DNA of 64,000 bases, taken from contig NZ_RXYA01000011.1 in assembly GCF_008086595.1 (NCBI RefSeq), positions 98,530 through 162,529 on the forward strand. The letters run 5' to 3'. Shown in pieces: positions 37,313 through 46,635 of the stretch. The position numbers and the translations under genes are program-made. How positions within the stretch are numbered: the first letter of the stretch is position 1; every line of letters starts with the position of its first letter. Source of the stretch: Acetobacterium paludosum. Its GTDB lineage: Bacteria > Bacillota > Clostridia > Eubacteriales > Eubacteriaceae. A model generated the notes under the pieces. That model was not told where the DNA came from. It did no database searches and was given only the letters and a program-made list of their open reading frames with translations.

Positions 37313-38329
37313 ATGGATTTGAAACAATATCAGGATGTGTGGGTATTTATCGATTGTTTCCAGGGACATCCCAAAGATGTTGGTTATGAATTATTAGGGC
37401 AAGGCAGATTATTAGCGGAGGCATTAAAACAAAAATGTTGTGCCGTTATCATCGGCGAAAATGTTGATGAAGCGATTAAAGGAGCGACTGAATACGGAGC
37501 AGACATCATTTACGTGGTACGCGGAGAGGAATATGCAAACTATTCAGCCGATGCCTATGGTCATGCATTTTTAGAACTGTGCGAAAAATATCATCCTAAT
37601 ACGATCCTCATCGGTGCTACAGCAAATGGAAGAGACTTGGGATCTAAACTTGCGATTCGCTTGAAAACAGGATTAACGGCGGATTGTACAGCATTAAGCG
37701 TGGAAGAAGATACTGGGAATGTGGTTTGGGAAAGACCAGCTTTTGGGGGGAATCTTTATGCCCGAATTCTATGTAGTGAAACGCGACCACAAATGGGAAC
37801 AGTAAGACCGGGGGCTTTTAAAAAACCGCAGAAATGTCAGAATAAACTTTCAGTGATGATTCGAGAAGATATTCGAACCAAACAAGAAGATATTTTAACA
37901 AAGGTGATCGATTTTATTAAAGCAAAAGATGAATCTGGTATTAAACTGGAAGAAGCTGAGTATATTGTAGCCGGTGGCAGAGGATTAAAAGGAGCAGAAA
38001 ATTTTACCATGCTTAAGGAACTGGCAGATCTTCTAGGGGGAAGTGTTGGTGCATCCCGAGCAGCAGTGGATGCTGGATGGATACCTCAAAGTAAACAGGT
38101 TGGTCAGACCGGAAAAACCGTTACCCCAAAAGTTTATATTGCCTGCGGTATTTCAGGAGCAGTGCAACATTTAGCAGGTATGACCGAATCAGATACCATT
38201 ATTGCCATTAACAAGGATGCTTCTGCACCAATTTTTGAAGTGGCTGATTATGGAATTGTGGGAGATGTATTTGAAATGGTACCGGCCATGATTAAGGAAA
38301 TGCGTATTGCAAAGAATTTAGAACAATAG
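37313..38329 (+). CDS. etfA: Electron transfer flavoprotein alpha subunit
   Basis: A 338-residue EtfA. The C-terminal FAD-binding domain is seen in VAGGRGLKGAENF, LGGSVGASRAAVDAGWIP, VGQTGKTVTPKVYIACGISGA and DTIIAINKDASAPIF. I use ATG 37313, preceded by GAGGG; a much earlier ATG would overlap etfB and add unrelated residues. It has no N-terminal ferredoxin-like domain, unlike the CarE subunit of the Acetobacterium caffeyl-CoA reductase, so this complex is not a simple caffeate system copy. Confidence 0.95.
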   Translation: MDLKQYQDVWVFIDCFQGHPKDVGYELLGQGRLLAEALKQKCCAVIIGENVDEAIKGATEYGADIIYVVRGEEYANYSADAYGHAFLELCEKYHPNTILIGATANGRDLGSKLAIRLKTGLTADCTALSVEEDTGNVVWERPAFGGNLYARILCSETRPQMGTVRPGAFKKPQKCQNKLSVMIREDIRTKQEDILTKVIDFIKAKDESGIKLEEAEYIVAGGRGLKGAENFTMLKELADLLGGSVGASRAAVDAGWIPQSKQVGQTGKTVTPKVYIACGISGAVQHLAGMTESDTIIAINKDASAPIFEVADYGIVGDVFEMVPAMIKEMRIAKNLEQ

Positions 38330-38458
38330 AATTTTATAGGTAATTGAAAAAGTACGGTGAGTTTTGGTATTTGTTTAAAAAAATACCAGAGCAAAGTAGT
38401 TTTATCTTTTTAGATTTATCAATGGTCAAATAAAATTCTAATATGAAAGGGGATTCTC

Positions 38459-39742
38459 ATGAGTGATGGAAAAAAAACTAACGTAAGATGGGCTGTGGCA
38501 GTTGTTCTGGCGCTTTCATTTATGGTTATGTTTATGGGAAGAACAGTCTTCTCAGTTTCAGGGAAATCGATTATGGAGGCATATGGCTGGTCTTCCGCAC
38601 AGTTTGGTTATGCTTCAACGGCATTTTTTATTGGTTATATGATTACAATGGTCCCATCAGGATCAATCGCCGATAAATATGGAGCAACAAAGGTGCTCAT
38701 TATCAGCTTACTACTCTCAGGGGTATTTACATTCTTTACTCCGATTATCGGGGTTACCATGTTCTTGATGATATTAGTTCGTATTCTTGAGGGTGCTTCG
38801 CAGGGATGTATCGTTCCCGGTGCCATGTCAAATTTAGGAAAATGGTTTCCTAAAAGAGAATTTGGGGTTGCTTCTGCATTAGTTCAGGCAGGTTGTCCAT
38901 TGGGTTCAGCACTTAATATGTATATTGCAGCAGCGATGCTGCCACTGATTGGATGGAAAAATTTATTCTATATCTACGCAATAATCTTTCCGGTATGGTG
39001 TATTATCTGGGTTCTGGTAGGAAAATCGTCTCCCAAAGAACATAAAAAGGTTAATCAGAAAGAAATTGAGTGGATTCAGCAGAGACCTGAAGGTCAGGAA
39101 AATATAAAACCGGTCGTCCTTACAAAAGCGGATATTTTTAAAACTCCGGCCGTATGGTTAATGTGTTTATCTTATGGGTGTGCGGTTTATATGTACTTTT
39201 TTGCGACGACTTGGCTTCCAAATTATTTCACCATCGGGCGTGGAATGAGTATCAGTGCTGGTGCAACGCCATTTATTGTCGGTTTTTTCGCTTATTTTGT
39301 GGGCGGATTTATCGCAGATGGGGCTTCCAAAAAATTTGGGGATAAGATCGGTCGAAAACTCGTTCAGGTTATTGGCATGATTGGCGCGGCAGTGTTGATT
39401 TTTGTTGGAGCAAATGCGACTGATCCAACATTAGTTATTGCTGCGGTATCATTATCATATGGCTTCCTGTGCTTGACAATGGGCGGTTACTTTTCCGTAC
39501 CGGCATCCATTTGTCCGGCCAATGTGGGCGTATACTCGGGATTAGCTGGGATTATTGGTGCAGTAGCTGGGGTTCTTGCACCAACAGTAACGGGATTGGT
39601 TGTTGATGCAGGATTAAATGCTGGTGCCAGCAATGCTGTAGCTTATGGTTATGCATTGTGGGTTTGTGCAGCAGTATGTATCGTCGGTTCTATTCTTGCT
39701 TTGGTGGCAAAAATTGAACCGATAAAATCACAGAATATTTAA
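38459..39742 (+). CDS. MFS transporter, anion:cation symporter-like
   Basis: A 427-residue major facilitator with 12 predicted helices. FMGRTVFSVSGKSIMEAYGW and SSAQFGYASTAFFIGYM, then GSIADKYGATKV, are typical of the sugar-acid/organic-anion (ACS) branch. It is clearly paralogous to the carrier at 43184, sharing the STAFFIGY and LCLTMGGY stretches. ATG 38459 is preceded by AAAGGGG. Inside the acyl-CoA cluster, it is most likely the importer of the carboxylate that the ligase activates, or exporter of the reduced product. Confidence 0.9.
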   Translation: MSDGKKTNVRWAVAVVLALSFMVMFMGRTVFSVSGKSIMEAYGWSSAQFGYASTAFFIGYMITMVPSGSIADKYGATKVLIISLLLSGVFTFFTPIIGVTMFLMILVRILEGASQGCIVPGAMSNLGKWFPKREFGVASALVQAGCPLGSALNMYIAAAMLPLIGWKNLFYIYAIIFPVWCIIWVLVGKSSPKEHKKVNQKEIEWIQQRPEGQENIKPVVLTKADIFKTPAVWLMCLSYGCAVYMYFFATTWLPNYFTIGRGMSISAGATPFIVGFFAYFVGGFIADGASKKFGDKIGRKLVQVIGMIGAAVLIFVGANATDPTLVIAAVSLSYGFLCLTMGGYFSVPASICPANVGVYSGLAGIIGAVAGVLAPTVTGLVVDAGLNAGASNAVAYGYALWVCAAVCIVGSILALVAKIEPIKSQNI

Positions 39743-39775
39743 TCTGCAGAACTTAAATTAGGAATAACTGGGAGG

Positions 39776-39871
39776 CAGTACTGGTGTTAAGTGTGTCAAG
39801 CTAAGAGCGTACCGATTAATTTTCGGTATGATTTAAAAGTTGGTAGTTTGTTAATGCTCTCATCAGTACTG
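39776..39871 (+). promoter_or_regulatory. Nested inverted repeats upstream of CoA ligase
   Basis: Three concentric pairs occupy the 187-bp gap: CAGTACTG (39776-39783) with CAGTACTG (39864-39871), AGAGC (39804-39808) with GCTCT (39856-39860), and TACCGA (39810-39815) with TCGGTA (39823-39828). Together they could form a branched leader RNA ending 58 bp before the ligase start. The outer words are self-palindromic, so a DNA operator pair is the alternative. Confidence 0.4.
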
Positions 39872-39929
39872 ATTTTGAAACGGTTGTTTTATAGGCACTC
39901 TTTTTAAATAAAAAGGGGATGAAGGAAGA

Positions 39930-41594
39930 ATGAAAATAAATGAACATCAAAAAGAATTATATGAAGAATCAGGCTACTGGGGTAAAGAAACACTGTTGGA
40001 TTATTGGAGTGCGTCGGTAGCAAATAATGGCGAACGTGAATTTGTTGTAGATGATCAGGGAGATCGTTTTACATACAAAGAGGTGGATGATCAGGCAAAT
40101 GCTATTGCAACTTATATGAAAAAGATTAAAATTAGACCCAGTGATGTTGTTTCTTTCCAGGTGCCTGTTTGGAGTGAATTTGTTTTAATTACCATTGCCT
40201 GTTTAAAAGTTGGTGCAGTTATTAATCCGATTGGGTTGTGTTATACCGGAAAAGAGCTGGAATATCTCTTGAATTTGTCCCAAAGCAAAATTTTCTTTTG
40301 TCCAACCTGGTATCACAAAACAAACTACGAAGAAATGATTCAATGTTCAAGAAAAAAGATCCGTTGTCTTAAACATTTGGTGTTATTGGATAATCAGAAG
40401 GAAAAGTTTACCAAGTCCATCACTTTAAAAGAAATTCTAAGTGAAAAAGCAGCCTTAAAAAATAATAGTGATCTTGTAAAAAAAGCAAAGAGTAATGATG
40501 TTGCCGCCATTCTTTATACATCTGGAACTACTGGAGGCGTCAAGGGTGTTATGTTGACGCATAACAATATTATTTTTAGTGAGAAGTATTTCAACAAAGC
40601 TCTGAAATTGACAAAGGATGACATTATATTTATGCCGGCTCCGCTGAATCACGCCACGGGTTTTCATCATGGGATCATTGCGCCGATGTTAATAGGTGGG
40701 AAAGTAGTGTTACAGAGTAAGTTTGAAAGTCAGCAGGCCATTAAACTGATCAATCTTGAAAGATGCACTTATTCCATGGGCTCCACGCCATTTATCTATG
40801 ACATTTTAAAAGATATAAAAAACGGAAATGAACAACTGAACACACTCAAATTTTATCTTTGTGGAGGAGCACCCATACCTGGTGATATGGTGGAGTGTGC
40901 ATCTAAATATGGAATAAAATTGTGTGAAGTTTATGGCTCCACTGAAAGTGTTCCTCACGTGTTCGTTAGGCCGGAAGAAACACTAGAACTAATGGGGACC
41001 ACATCGGGAAGGCCGATGGAAGGTATCGAAGTTCGAATTGTGGATGAGAAAAGACAGGCTGTTACGCCAGGAACCATTGGTGAAGAAGCATCAAGAGGAC
41101 CGAATGTTTTTGTAGGTTATTTGAATGACAAATTGGCTACTGAAAAAGATTTGGACGATGAAGGCTGGTTTTACAGTGGCGACTTATGCGTGGCAGATGA
41201 AAAAGAGAATATCAAGGTAATCGGTCGTAAAAAAGATATTATTGTTAGAGGGGGAGAAAACCTTAACACAAATTATATCAGCGATTATGTTTCAAAACAT
41301 CCTGATGTTTTAGATCAGGCAGTCATTGCAATGCCAGATGAACGCCTTGGAGAACGAATTTGTGTTTATGTTGTATTGAAAAAGGGAAAAGAATTTTTGG
41401 ACCTAAACGAGCTTTTGGATTACATGCAAAAGAAAAAAATACCGAAACGCTATTGGCCGGAACGATTGGAAATAATTGATAAAATTCCAAGAACAGATAG
41501 TGGAAAAGTAAAGAAAAATCAACTGCGAGATGATTTAGAAAAACGGATGCAAGTATTGGGGGAATTGGATTGCAAGAAAAAAAATTTGGCATAA
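39930..41594 (+). CDS. AMP-forming acyl-CoA ligase (CaiC/FadD-like)
   Basis: A 554-residue adenylate-forming ligase. The P-loop is ILYTSGTTGGVKGVMLTHNN near residue 194. YGSTESVPHVF, SGRPMEGIEV, FYSGDLCVADE and KKDIIVRGGENLN follow, and the late catalytic lysine is in PRTDSGKVKKNQL near 530. ATG 39930 follows AAGGAAG. It would prime the pathway by making the first CoA thioester at ATP cost, after which the CoA-transferase can recycle CoA. The last 25 bp overlap the next gene. Confidence 0.93.
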   Translation: MKINEHQKELYEESGYWGKETLLDYWSASVANNGEREFVVDDQGDRFTYKEVDDQANAIATYMKKIKIRPSDVVSFQVPVWSEFVLITIACLKVGAVINPIGLCYTGKELEYLLNLSQSKIFFCPTWYHKTNYEEMIQCSRKKIRCLKHLVLLDNQKEKFTKSITLKEILSEKAALKNNSDLVKKAKSNDVAAILYTSGTTGGVKGVMLTHNNIIFSEKYFNKALKLTKDDIIFMPAPLNHATGFHHGIIAPMLIGGKVVLQSKFESQQAIKLINLERCTYSMGSTPFIYDILKDIKNGNEQLNTLKFYLCGGAPIPGDMVECASKYGIKLCEVYGSTESVPHVFVRPEETLELMGTTSGRPMEGIEVRIVDEKRQAVTPGTIGEEASRGPNVFVGYLNDKLATEKDLDDEGWFYSGDLCVADEKENIKVIGRKKDIIVRGGENLNTNYISDYVSKHPDVLDQAVIAMPDERLGERICVYVVLKKGKEFLDLNELLDYMQKKKIPKRYWPERLEIIDKIPRTDSGKVKKNQLRDDLEKRMQVLGELDCKKKNLA

Positions 41595-42091
41595 AAAGAT
41601 CAAGAGCAACTACAAAACCAAAGGCTGGATATTTTGAGGTTGCCTTTTATCAATGCGAAAATTGCAAAAGCATCTTTCAGAGTATCACGACAACAATCCA
41701 AGATGGTCTCATTTGTTGTAATAAAGAAATGGAAAGACTAAAGACAAAAGATCCTTCAGAAATTGCAAACAGTGTTTTGATCAATTATCGAATTGTTGGT
41801 GGATATAATGATAATGCAATTGAAGTAACCTGGGAAATACTCAAGAAAAAGGATGCCATTGAGTGGATTTATATTAAAACGTTTACAGGCGGGCAAATTA
41901 AATACATCACAAAACAAAGCAAGACATCTGTTATATTTGCTCTAGCAGATGAAGACGCGTATGTGTATTGTGATGAAGATCCTTGTTTGGAATGTACCTT
42001 TCGGTGTAAACGCGGGTTTGAAATATATATATATTTGAATAAAAGCGGATTAATTAAAATACCCATGGATAGAATGCAGGCAAACTGGTAA
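41570..42091 (+). CDS. Degenerate desulfoferrodoxin-like protein with two cysteine quartets
   Basis: A 173-residue protein starting with TTG 41570 behind GGGGGA, overlapping the ligase by 25 bp. Residues 27-57 (YQCENCKSIFQS to CCNKEMERL) copy the desulforedoxin pattern C-x2-C...CC (C29, C32, C49, C50), which in that family binds rubredoxin-like iron. Residues 70-134 follow the superoxide-reductase domain outline: IEWIYIKTFTGGQIKYITK, then a YC at 133-134. The HPM and HYIEW histidines that ligate the catalytic iron are replaced (VTW, DAIEW). A second quartet, C134-x4-C139-x2-C142-x3-C146, is present instead. Probably a metal protein, not a superoxide reductase. Confidence 0.6.
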   Translation: MQEKKFGIKRSRATTKPKAGYFEVAFYQCENCKSIFQSITTTIQDGLICCNKEMERLKTKDPSEIANSVLINYRIVGGYNDNAIEVTWEILKKKDAIEWIYIKTFTGGQIKYITKQSKTSVIFALADEDAYVYCDEDPCLECTFRCKRGFEIYIYLNKSGLIKIPMDRMQANW

Positions 42092-42095
42092 CTTA

Positions 42096-42980
42096 TCAAG
42101 GTAAATTGCACTCGTTTTCAAGTACATAAGAAATAAAAGCATTTACATGCAATGTATGGTAACTATCTTTATTATAGACCATATAAATAAGTCGAGCATC
42201 AAGGGGAATATCCAGTTTAATTATTTTCAAACCGCTAAATTGGTATAAAAATGGAGTTTTAGCAGTAATTGCTGCATTGTCAGTATTGGATATCACGCCG
42301 CCAATGGAGATTTCATCATCATAAGCATAGAGTGCTTTAAGATGGTTTGTTTTGAGGTATTTACTGATTGTCTTTCCAATGGGCAAAGATTGACGGTAAG
42401 TAATCAAGGGATAACCGGAAAGCTCTTTTAGGCAGATTGAATCTTTTTCTGCCAGGGGGTGATTGTTATTCACCAGTAAAATGAGTTCCTGAGCCATAAT
42501 AGGGTGAAATTCCAGATTTTGTTTATTTTCAATATAGGAGCAAAAACCAACATCATATTTTTCGGATTCGATACCTTCAATCACATCCAGAGTCATACCC
42601 TGAAAGATATTGAATTTTGTTTTCGAATCAACATTTTTCAGGTAATCATTAATAGCCACTGGGAGAAAATCGCCGATGAGCGTTGGAATACATCCTAAAT
42701 CAATAACCCCGCCATATGAACCGGATTTTTCTCTTGCTTTTTCAATACCCTTCTCCAGTTCGGTTAGAGCGGAACAAACATATTGATAAAATCCTTTGCC
42801 ATATTTGGTTAGCTTAATATTTCGCCCATGATGTTGAAACAGGGCAATGCCGAGCTCTTCTTCAAGGGAAGAAATAGAACCGCTCAAACTAGGTTGGGTT
42901 ATAAATAATTCTCTTGATGCTTGGGTGTAATGTTCTAATTCAGCTAATTTTTTAAAATAATATAGTTGGTTAAGATTCAT
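42096..42980 (-). CDS. LysR-family transcriptional regulator
   Basis: A 294-residue LysR regulator. The N-terminal helix-turn-helix MNLNQLYYFKKLAELEHYTQ, then SRELFITQPSLSGSISSLEEELG, is unmistakable; the rest is the effector-binding domain (GVIDLGCIPTLIGDFLP). ATG 42980 is preceded by AGAACCC-type weak ribosome site. It is convergent with the acyl-CoA cluster, ending five bases after it, and divergent from the second MFS gene. It is the obvious candidate regulator of both, sensing the substrate or a CoA intermediate. Confidence 0.94.
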   Translation of the reverse strand: MNLNQLYYFKKLAELEHYTQASRELFITQPSLSGSISSLEEELGIALFQHHGRNIKLTKYGKGFYQYVCSALTELEKGIEKAREKSGSYGGVIDLGCIPTLIGDFLPVAINDYLKNVDSKTKFNIFQGMTLDVIEGIESEKYDVGFCSYIENKQNLEFHPIMAQELILLVNNNHPLAEKDSICLKELSGYPLITYRQSLPIGKTISKYLKTNHLKALYAYDDEISIGGVISNTDNAAITAKTPFLYQFSGLKIIKLDIPLDARLIYMVYNKDSYHTLHVNAFISYVLENECNLP

Positions 42981-43139
42981 AAGGGTTCTCCAATAGATAG
43001 AAGTTTAATCATAAAAATCATGTGTTAAAGTGGTAAGAATCAGGTGATGAAAAAGAATATATAAATATTAAACAAATATAATCTTTAATAACATAATATC
43101 ATAAATATGTAAAGTAATCCAGATAAAATGACAAGTAAT

Positions 43140-43151
43140 TTAAACGTTTAA
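43140..43151. promoter_or_regulatory. TTAAACGTTTAA palindrome upstream of MFS gene
   Basis: A perfect 12-bp palindrome 33 bp before the second MFS start and between it and the divergent LysR gene. It is a candidate operator. Confidence 0.3.
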
Positions 43152-43183
43152 TTAAATGTAAATAAAAAATATTAAGGAGAATT

Positions 43184-44464
43184 ATGATGAGTCCGAATAT
43201 CGGAAATAAAAGATGGAAGATAGTGTTTCTGCTGACTGTGTGTTATATGGTTTTGTATATGGATCGCTCATGTATGTCAATGGCTGGTCCCTCTATGATG
43301 AAATATTTCAATTGGACGGCAACTCAATTTGGTTTAGTTTCCACTGCTTTTTTCATCGGTTATGCCTGTACTCAAATACTGGGGGGATGGTTGGCGGATC
43401 ATTTTGGTGGCGGTAAAATTGTTATGTTCGGAGCAATATGGTGGTCCGTATTTGTTTTTATCACGCCGTTTGGTGCAACACTTGGTCTGATGATTGCTAT
43501 CCGCATTTTTATGGGAATGGGAGAAGGCGTTTCCTTACCCGCAATGTCCACGATTATTGCACAATGGATTCCTAAAAAAGAGTCGGGATTAGCTTGGGGA
43601 TTAAGTATTATGGGGGTTTCCATTGGGATTGCTTTGGCCATGCCAATTTCAGCCTGGATTATCAATGTCTGGGGCTGGGAAATGGTATTTCATTCGTTTG
43701 CTTTTCTTGCTCCAATTTGGGTAATAATCTGGTGGAAACTCGGAAAAAATAAACCCGAAGATCATCCCACAATTACCAAAGAAGAAATCAGATATATTAG
43801 ATCAGACCAAGGCGTTCAGTTAGACGAAAGTGGCCAGGTTGTCAATTTAACATCAAAGGATATATTTTCCACACCGTCGGTATGGACGGGTGCCATTTCA
43901 TTTTTCTGCACCAATTATCTATTTTATTTGTTTATGACCTGGTTGCCAACGTATTTTGTCAAGGGTCGTGGGTTTGAAATGGGTACGAGCGCAATCTATA
44001 CCATGATGCCCTATATTGTGGCAACATTTACTTATCCGTTGGGTGGTTGGTTGGCTGATAAAGCGGCGAAAAAATTTGGGCATAATATGGGAAGAAAACT
44101 GTTCCCTTTATTGGGGATGATCGGAGCCGGTATTTTATTAGTACTGGGATCTCAGGCGCCAACGCCTGTTGCTGCAGTTGCCTTTATATCGGCATCAAAT
44201 GGATTACTCTGTTTGACAATGGGTGGATATTATTCCATGCCAATCGTTTTTTCACCAAAAAATGCCGGAAAAATTACCGGTCTTTACGCAACATGCGCAA
44301 CCATTGGGGGAATAGTAGCTCCGTTATTGACAGGGATTGTTGTTGATAATTATGGATATAATTATGCACTATATTTAGGAGCGGGTATATCGATACTGGG
44401 AGCTGTTATTTTATTGACGAGTCAAGTTAAACCCATTATTCCCATTGCTGAAAGAAACCGATAA
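43184..44464 (+). CDS. MFS transporter, anion:cation symporter-like, second paralogue
   Basis: A 426-residue carrier with 12 helices and strong resemblance to the one at 38459: YMVLYMDRSCMSMAGPSMMK, ATQFGLVSTAFFIGYACTQ and GGWLADHFGGGK, with the LCLTMGGYYSMP stretch near the end. ATG 43184 or 43187 both fit the AAGGAG site. It is divergent from the LysR gene, and so probably induced with the acyl-CoA cluster. Two related anion carriers could mean one importer and one product exporter, or two substrates. Confidence 0.9.
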   Translation: MMSPNIGNKRWKIVFLLTVCYMVLYMDRSCMSMAGPSMMKYFNWTATQFGLVSTAFFIGYACTQILGGWLADHFGGGKIVMFGAIWWSVFVFITPFGATLGLMIAIRIFMGMGEGVSLPAMSTIIAQWIPKKESGLAWGLSIMGVSIGIALAMPISAWIINVWGWEMVFHSFAFLAPIWVIIWWKLGKNKPEDHPTITKEEIRYIRSDQGVQLDESGQVVNLTSKDIFSTPSVWTGAISFFCTNYLFYLFMTWLPTYFVKGRGFEMGTSAIYTMMPYIVATFTYPLGGWLADKAAKKFGHNMGRKLFPLLGMIGAGILLVLGSQAPTPVAAVAFISASNGLLCLTMGGYYSMPIVFSPKNAGKITGLYATCATIGGIVAPLLTGIVVDNYGYNYALYLGAGISILGAVILLTSQVKPIIPIAERNR

Positions 44465-44535
44465 GAAAAACGCATTAAAAAGACTGCTTTCGAACTCATT
44501 TTTCAGTACTAAAGATAGGAGAGGTCTTCGATACT

Positions 44536-44572
44536 AAGTCCAATGGAGAGAAATTTTCCATGGGCTTTTTTT
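44536..44572 (+). terminator. Terminator of second MFS gene
   Basis: AAGTCCAATGGA and TTCCATGGGCTT form a stem with G-U and one mismatch, then seven U's. Apart from this and a 15-codon ORF with a weak ribosome site (44775-44822), I see nothing in the 388-bp gap before dnaG. Confidence 0.75.
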
Positions 44573-44852
44573 CATCTCTCATACTTTCTGGTTTCGTCCC
44601 ATAGTAAAATAGACTCTTCTTTGCGAATGATTTTTTTCTATTTCCCATCTGATTTTCTTGAATGCCTAATCATTTGTGTAAAATATTTTACCTTTCAGAG
44701 GTGATGCGGCAAATCTTAATGAAACTTTATTTTTGTTTAAATTATAAAATAAAGGCTATTTAAAAAAGGATAATATGATTTTATTGAGAATAAGAACTAT
44801 AGAGGAGCTATCAAGGGGATAACTTCATTAGTAAAAAATAAGGAAAACATTA

Positions 44853-46634
44853 ATGACAACATATTATTCAGATGAAGCAATCCAAGCGGTTGTAGAAGCA
44901 AATGACATCGTTGAGGTTGTTTCAGGTTATATGACCTTAAAACGTGTTGGCAATTCATATAAGGGAAAATGTCCGTTTCATAATGAAAAAACGGCATCAT
45001 TTACGGTGTCTATCGAAAAACAATTATATCATTGTTTTGGATGCGGTGTTGGTGGAAACGTGATTACTTTTATTATGGAAATGGAAAAACTTCCTTTTGT
45101 GGATGCAATTAAATTTTTAGCGGCAAGAGTAAATTTGATTCTACCTGAAAAACAAAACGCATTAGAAGATCAGCAGGCATATGAGAAAAAGAAACGGCTT
45201 TATGATTTACATAGAGATGCGGCAAACTACTATTATAAATGTTTGAAAACCAACCAACAGGGACTGGCATACCTGTTCAAGCGTGGCATTAGTCGGGAAA
45301 CCATTAAGAATTTTGGCTTGGGTTACGCAACCGCAGATTGGGATCATTTATTGGGTTATCTAAAAACAAAAGGTTATAGTATTGAAGAAATGATGGGATC
45401 AGGATTGGTATTGGCTTCTGAGAATAAGCATTATTATGACCGCTTTCGAAATCGGATTATGTTTCCAATCATTAATCCAAGAGGGCAGATTGTTGGTTTT
45501 GGAGGCCGGTTGATGTCAGGTGAGGACAAGGGTCCCAAATACTTAAATTCCCCAGAGACAATGATTTTTTCTAAAAGTTATGAATTGTATAATTTAAATC
45601 ATTGCAAAAATTATTTAGACAATGGACAAATATTGATTGTCGAAGGGTACATGGATGTTATTTCGCTGTATGAAAAAGGAATAAAGAATACCGTCGCCGC
45701 ATTAGGTACGGCGTTTACAGCCTTTCATGGGAAAATTCTTGAGCGTTATGCCAATGAAGTCATTATTACTTTTGATGGTGATAGTGCTGGAGCTAAAGCG
45801 ACTGAAAAGGCAATGAATATCTTGAAAAATACCAATTTAAATGTTAAAATAGTAATCTTGCCGGAGAATGAAGATCCGGACTCTTATGTTCAAAAATATG
45901 GCTTTGATGGTTTTAATGATTTTGTCTCAAAAGCGTTGACGATTGTTGAATATCAGCTGGAATTACTGAAAAAAATGAACGATCTTTCGCAAACCGATGG
46001 ACGGTTGAATTATGGAAATGAAGCCATAAAAGTATTAAGAAATCTTGCTACTTCAGTAGAGCTTGATTATTATAGTAAAATGGTTGCAAAAGAAACCGGT
46101 ATCAATCAAGAAGTGATTCGTCGGGAGGTTATTCGGTCAAAAACAAATACCAACAATAATCAAACAGTGGAGATAAATGTCAACAAAAAAGAGTCGGCAG
46201 ATCAAAAGATTCCAAAAGCATATAAAAAAGCGCAAGAATTAGTCATTCAATATTGTTTGAAATCACCAGAATCCATTTCGGAGCTTCCCTTGGAATATTT
46301 AACAGATGACTTTTATCAAAGGTTGCTGGCAAGTGCTTCAGAAAGAAAAAAAGCAAATGGCAAAATTGAAATAAATCAATTAATGGCTCATTTTGATGAC
46401 TCTGAAGAAATTCAAAAAATTGTTGAGTTGATGATGAATGAGAAGGAAGTTTCCCAGATTGATTACCAGGATGCCCGGGAAATAATGAAGCGTTTTTATA
46501 ATAAAGCGCAACTCAGTAAGCTTTCGGAACAAATAAAAAGAGCAACGACTAATGGCAACGATGATGAGGTGGCAAAGCTTACCAATCAATTAATTGAAAT
46601 AAAGAAAATGATGAAGGATAACGGGAGGCACTAA
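44853..46634 (+). CDS. dnaG: DNA primase
   Basis: A 593-residue primase. The CHC2 zinc ribbon shows [11 protein letters not shown] and [10 protein letters not shown] at residues 40-65. The catalytic core follows ([25 protein letters not shown]), with TOPRIM motifs [12 protein letters not shown] near 265 and [11 protein letters not shown] near 308. The C-terminal helicase-binding domain is variable, as usual. ATG 44853 follows AAGGAAA. It starts the macromolecular synthesis operon with rpoD one base after its stop codon. Confidence 0.98.
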   Translation: MTTYYSDEAIQAVVEANDIVEVVSGYMTLKRVGNSYKGKCPFHNEKTASFTVSIEKQLYHCFGCGVGGNVITFIMEMEKLPFVDAIKFLAARVNLILPEKQNALEDQQAYEKKKRLYDLHRDAANYYYKCLKTNQQGLAYLFKRGISRETIKNFGLGYATADWDHLLGYLKTKGYSIEEMMGSGLVLASENKHYYDRFRNRIMFPIINPRGQIVGFGGRLMSGEDKGPKYLNSPETMIFSKSYELYNLNHCKNYLDNGQILIVEGYMDVISLYEKGIKNTVAALGTAFTAFHGKILERYANEVIITFDGDSAGAKATEKAMNILKNTNLNVKIVILPENEDPDSYVQKYGFDGFNDFVSKALTIVEYQLELLKKMNDLSQTDGRLNYGNEAIKVLRNLATSVELDYYSKMVAKETGINQEVIRREVIRSKTNTNNNQTVEINVNKKESADQKIPKAYKKAQELVIQYCLKSPESISELPLEYLTDDFYQRLLASASERKKANGKIEINQLMAHFDDSEEIQKIVELMMNEKEVSQIDYQDAREIMKRFYNKAQLSKLSEQIKRATTNGNDDEVAKLTNQLIEIKKMMKDNGRH

Positions 46635-46635
46635 G

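Noticed and set aside
32858..41594. Carnitine reduction (cai) operon
   Set aside because: There is no betaine (BCCT) carrier, no CaiD-type hydratase, and the CoA-transferase looks closer to FldA/HadA. The carriers are anion-type MFS proteins.
32858..41594. Caffeate respiration (car) operon
   Set aside because: Gene order and content differ, and the EtfA lacks the N-terminal ferredoxin-like domain known from CarE. The logic may be shared but the system is not the same.
41570..42091. Functional superoxide reductase
   Set aside because: The histidine ligands of the catalytic iron are replaced, so only the fold outline and the desulforedoxin cysteines remain.
44775..44822. 15-codon ORF upstream of dnaG as a leader peptide
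   Set aside because: A moderate ribosome site is present but there is no hairpin or codon pattern typical of attenuation; too weak to list as a gene.
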